18,217 nt of DNA from CAZNMF01 sp035547155 (GTDB lineage Bacteria; Acidobacteriota; Vicinamibacteria; Vicinamibacterales; SCN-69-37): positions 1 to 18,217 of the forward strand of contig DASZVJ010000057.1 in the NCBI GenBank assembly GCA_035547155.1, read 5' to 3'. The position numbers and the translations under genes are program-made. This document shows, piece after piece, positions 17,857 to 18,217 of the stretch. The notes under the pieces were generated by a model. It saw only the letters and a list, made by a program, of their open reading frames with translations, made no database searches and had not been told where the DNA came from. Position 1 is the first letter of the stretch; the number at the start of each line of letters is the position of its first letter.

Positions 17857-18217
17857 TGACGCACGGCGCGGCCGTGAGCCGCCGCAGGCCTGCGGCCGTG
17901 GCGTTCGCGTGGACGCTCGTCGTCGCGTTCGCGTTCGTAGCCGCCGCGCACACGCCGGCGCGCGCGCAGACGCTCCCCACGCTCACCCAGCCCGTCAACG
18001 ACTTCGCGCACGTGATCGACGCGGACAGCGCCACGCAGATCGATCGCCGCGTCCGTTCCCTGCAGGCCGCCACGAAGGACGTCGTCGTCGTGGCGACCGT
18101 CGACAGCTACGAGCCGTACGGATCGATCGAGGACTACGCGGTCCACCTGTTCGAGCAGGCGGGCATCGGGACGCGATCGGACGACAACGGCGTGCTGATC
18201 GTGATGGCGGTCAAGGA
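17856..18217 (+). CDS. TPM-domain (Psb32/YgcG-like) exported protein, 5' part
   Basis: Reading is open from the ATG at 17856 to the window end (120 codons, no stop). Residues 1-38 are a signal peptide: arginine-rich start, hydrophobic VAFAWTLVVAFAFVAAA, cleavage expected after ARA near residue 38. The TPM domain begins with LPTLTQPVNDFAHVIDADSATQIDRRVRSL, continues with the DVVVVATVDSY strand and reaches the GTRSDDNGVLIVMAV motif characteristic of the family. TPM proteins are periplasmic or membrane-attached; some have phosphatase activity, others act in membrane protein quality control. The ATGA overlap with the preceding gene implies coupled expression. The C-terminus, which would show a membrane anchor or Gly-rich tail, lies beyond the window. 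Confidence 0.85.
   Translation, partial: MTHGAAVSRRRPAAVAFAWTLVVAFAFVAAAHTPARAQTLPTLTQPVNDFAHVIDADSATQIDRRVRSLQAATKDVVVVATVDSYEPYGSIEDYAVHLFEQAGIGTRSDDNGVLIVMAVK

Overview
The window is high-GC, gene-dense bacterial DNA with short intergenic gaps and many GTC/GCG/GATC-rich codons. Peptidase-MA/PD40/beta-barrel proteins, DUF3014, a Yip1/NDH-2/DUF3810 operon and a stand-alone LigD phosphoesterase, together with intergenic arrays of phased 7- and 8-nt repeats, fit a soil Acidobacteriota-type genome, probably Vicinamibacteria-like. This placement is inference from gene content, not from a marker gene.

Layout. 1-1889: two head-to-head fragments of actinobacterial-type 1-pyrroline-5-carboxylate dehydrogenase (P5CDH, RocA family), roughly 80% identical by eye over their shared part and in opposite orientation. 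They meet at a 7-nt microhomology (870-876); this is most likely an assembly or amplification chimera, so the left end should not be read as native gene order. 1887-1989: phased octamer repeats. 2013-3207: STAS protein and DUF3014 membrane protein. 3364-4197: acyl-CoA desaturase. 4201-4299: REPIN-like pair of hairpins. 4306-7208 (minus): tight operon yip1-like, ndh, DUF3810 metallopeptidase-like. 7290-9284: soluble molybdopterin oxidoreductase. 9374-10129: short-chain dehydrogenase bracketed by inverted repeat arms. 10294-13335 (minus): large exported HExxH-protease/propeller/outer-membrane-barrel fusion. 13428-15204: YggX and a POT-family peptide transporter. 15261-16049: stand-alone LigD 3'-phosphoesterase, again bracketed by inverted repeat arms. 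16086-17123 (minus): YvcK-like protein. 17170-18217: degenerate nucleotidyltransferase-like protein translationally coupled to an exported TPM-domain protein that runs off the end.

The coding content is mostly housekeeping or metabolic: proline catabolism, membrane lipid desaturation, respiratory NADH oxidation, iron/oxidative protection, peptide uptake, DNA end processing and cell-wall-linked carbon control. No phage, transposase, CRISPR, toxin-antitoxin or defence locus is visible. The least explained part is the intergenic DNA. Three short-period repeat families (an octamer near YCMGATRR, a heptamer near TTCGACG, and a heptamer near ACGGGCT) and REP-like hairpins fill most gaps. They form inverted arms around single genes, abut stop codons at a fixed offset, and run into coding sequence at gene ends.
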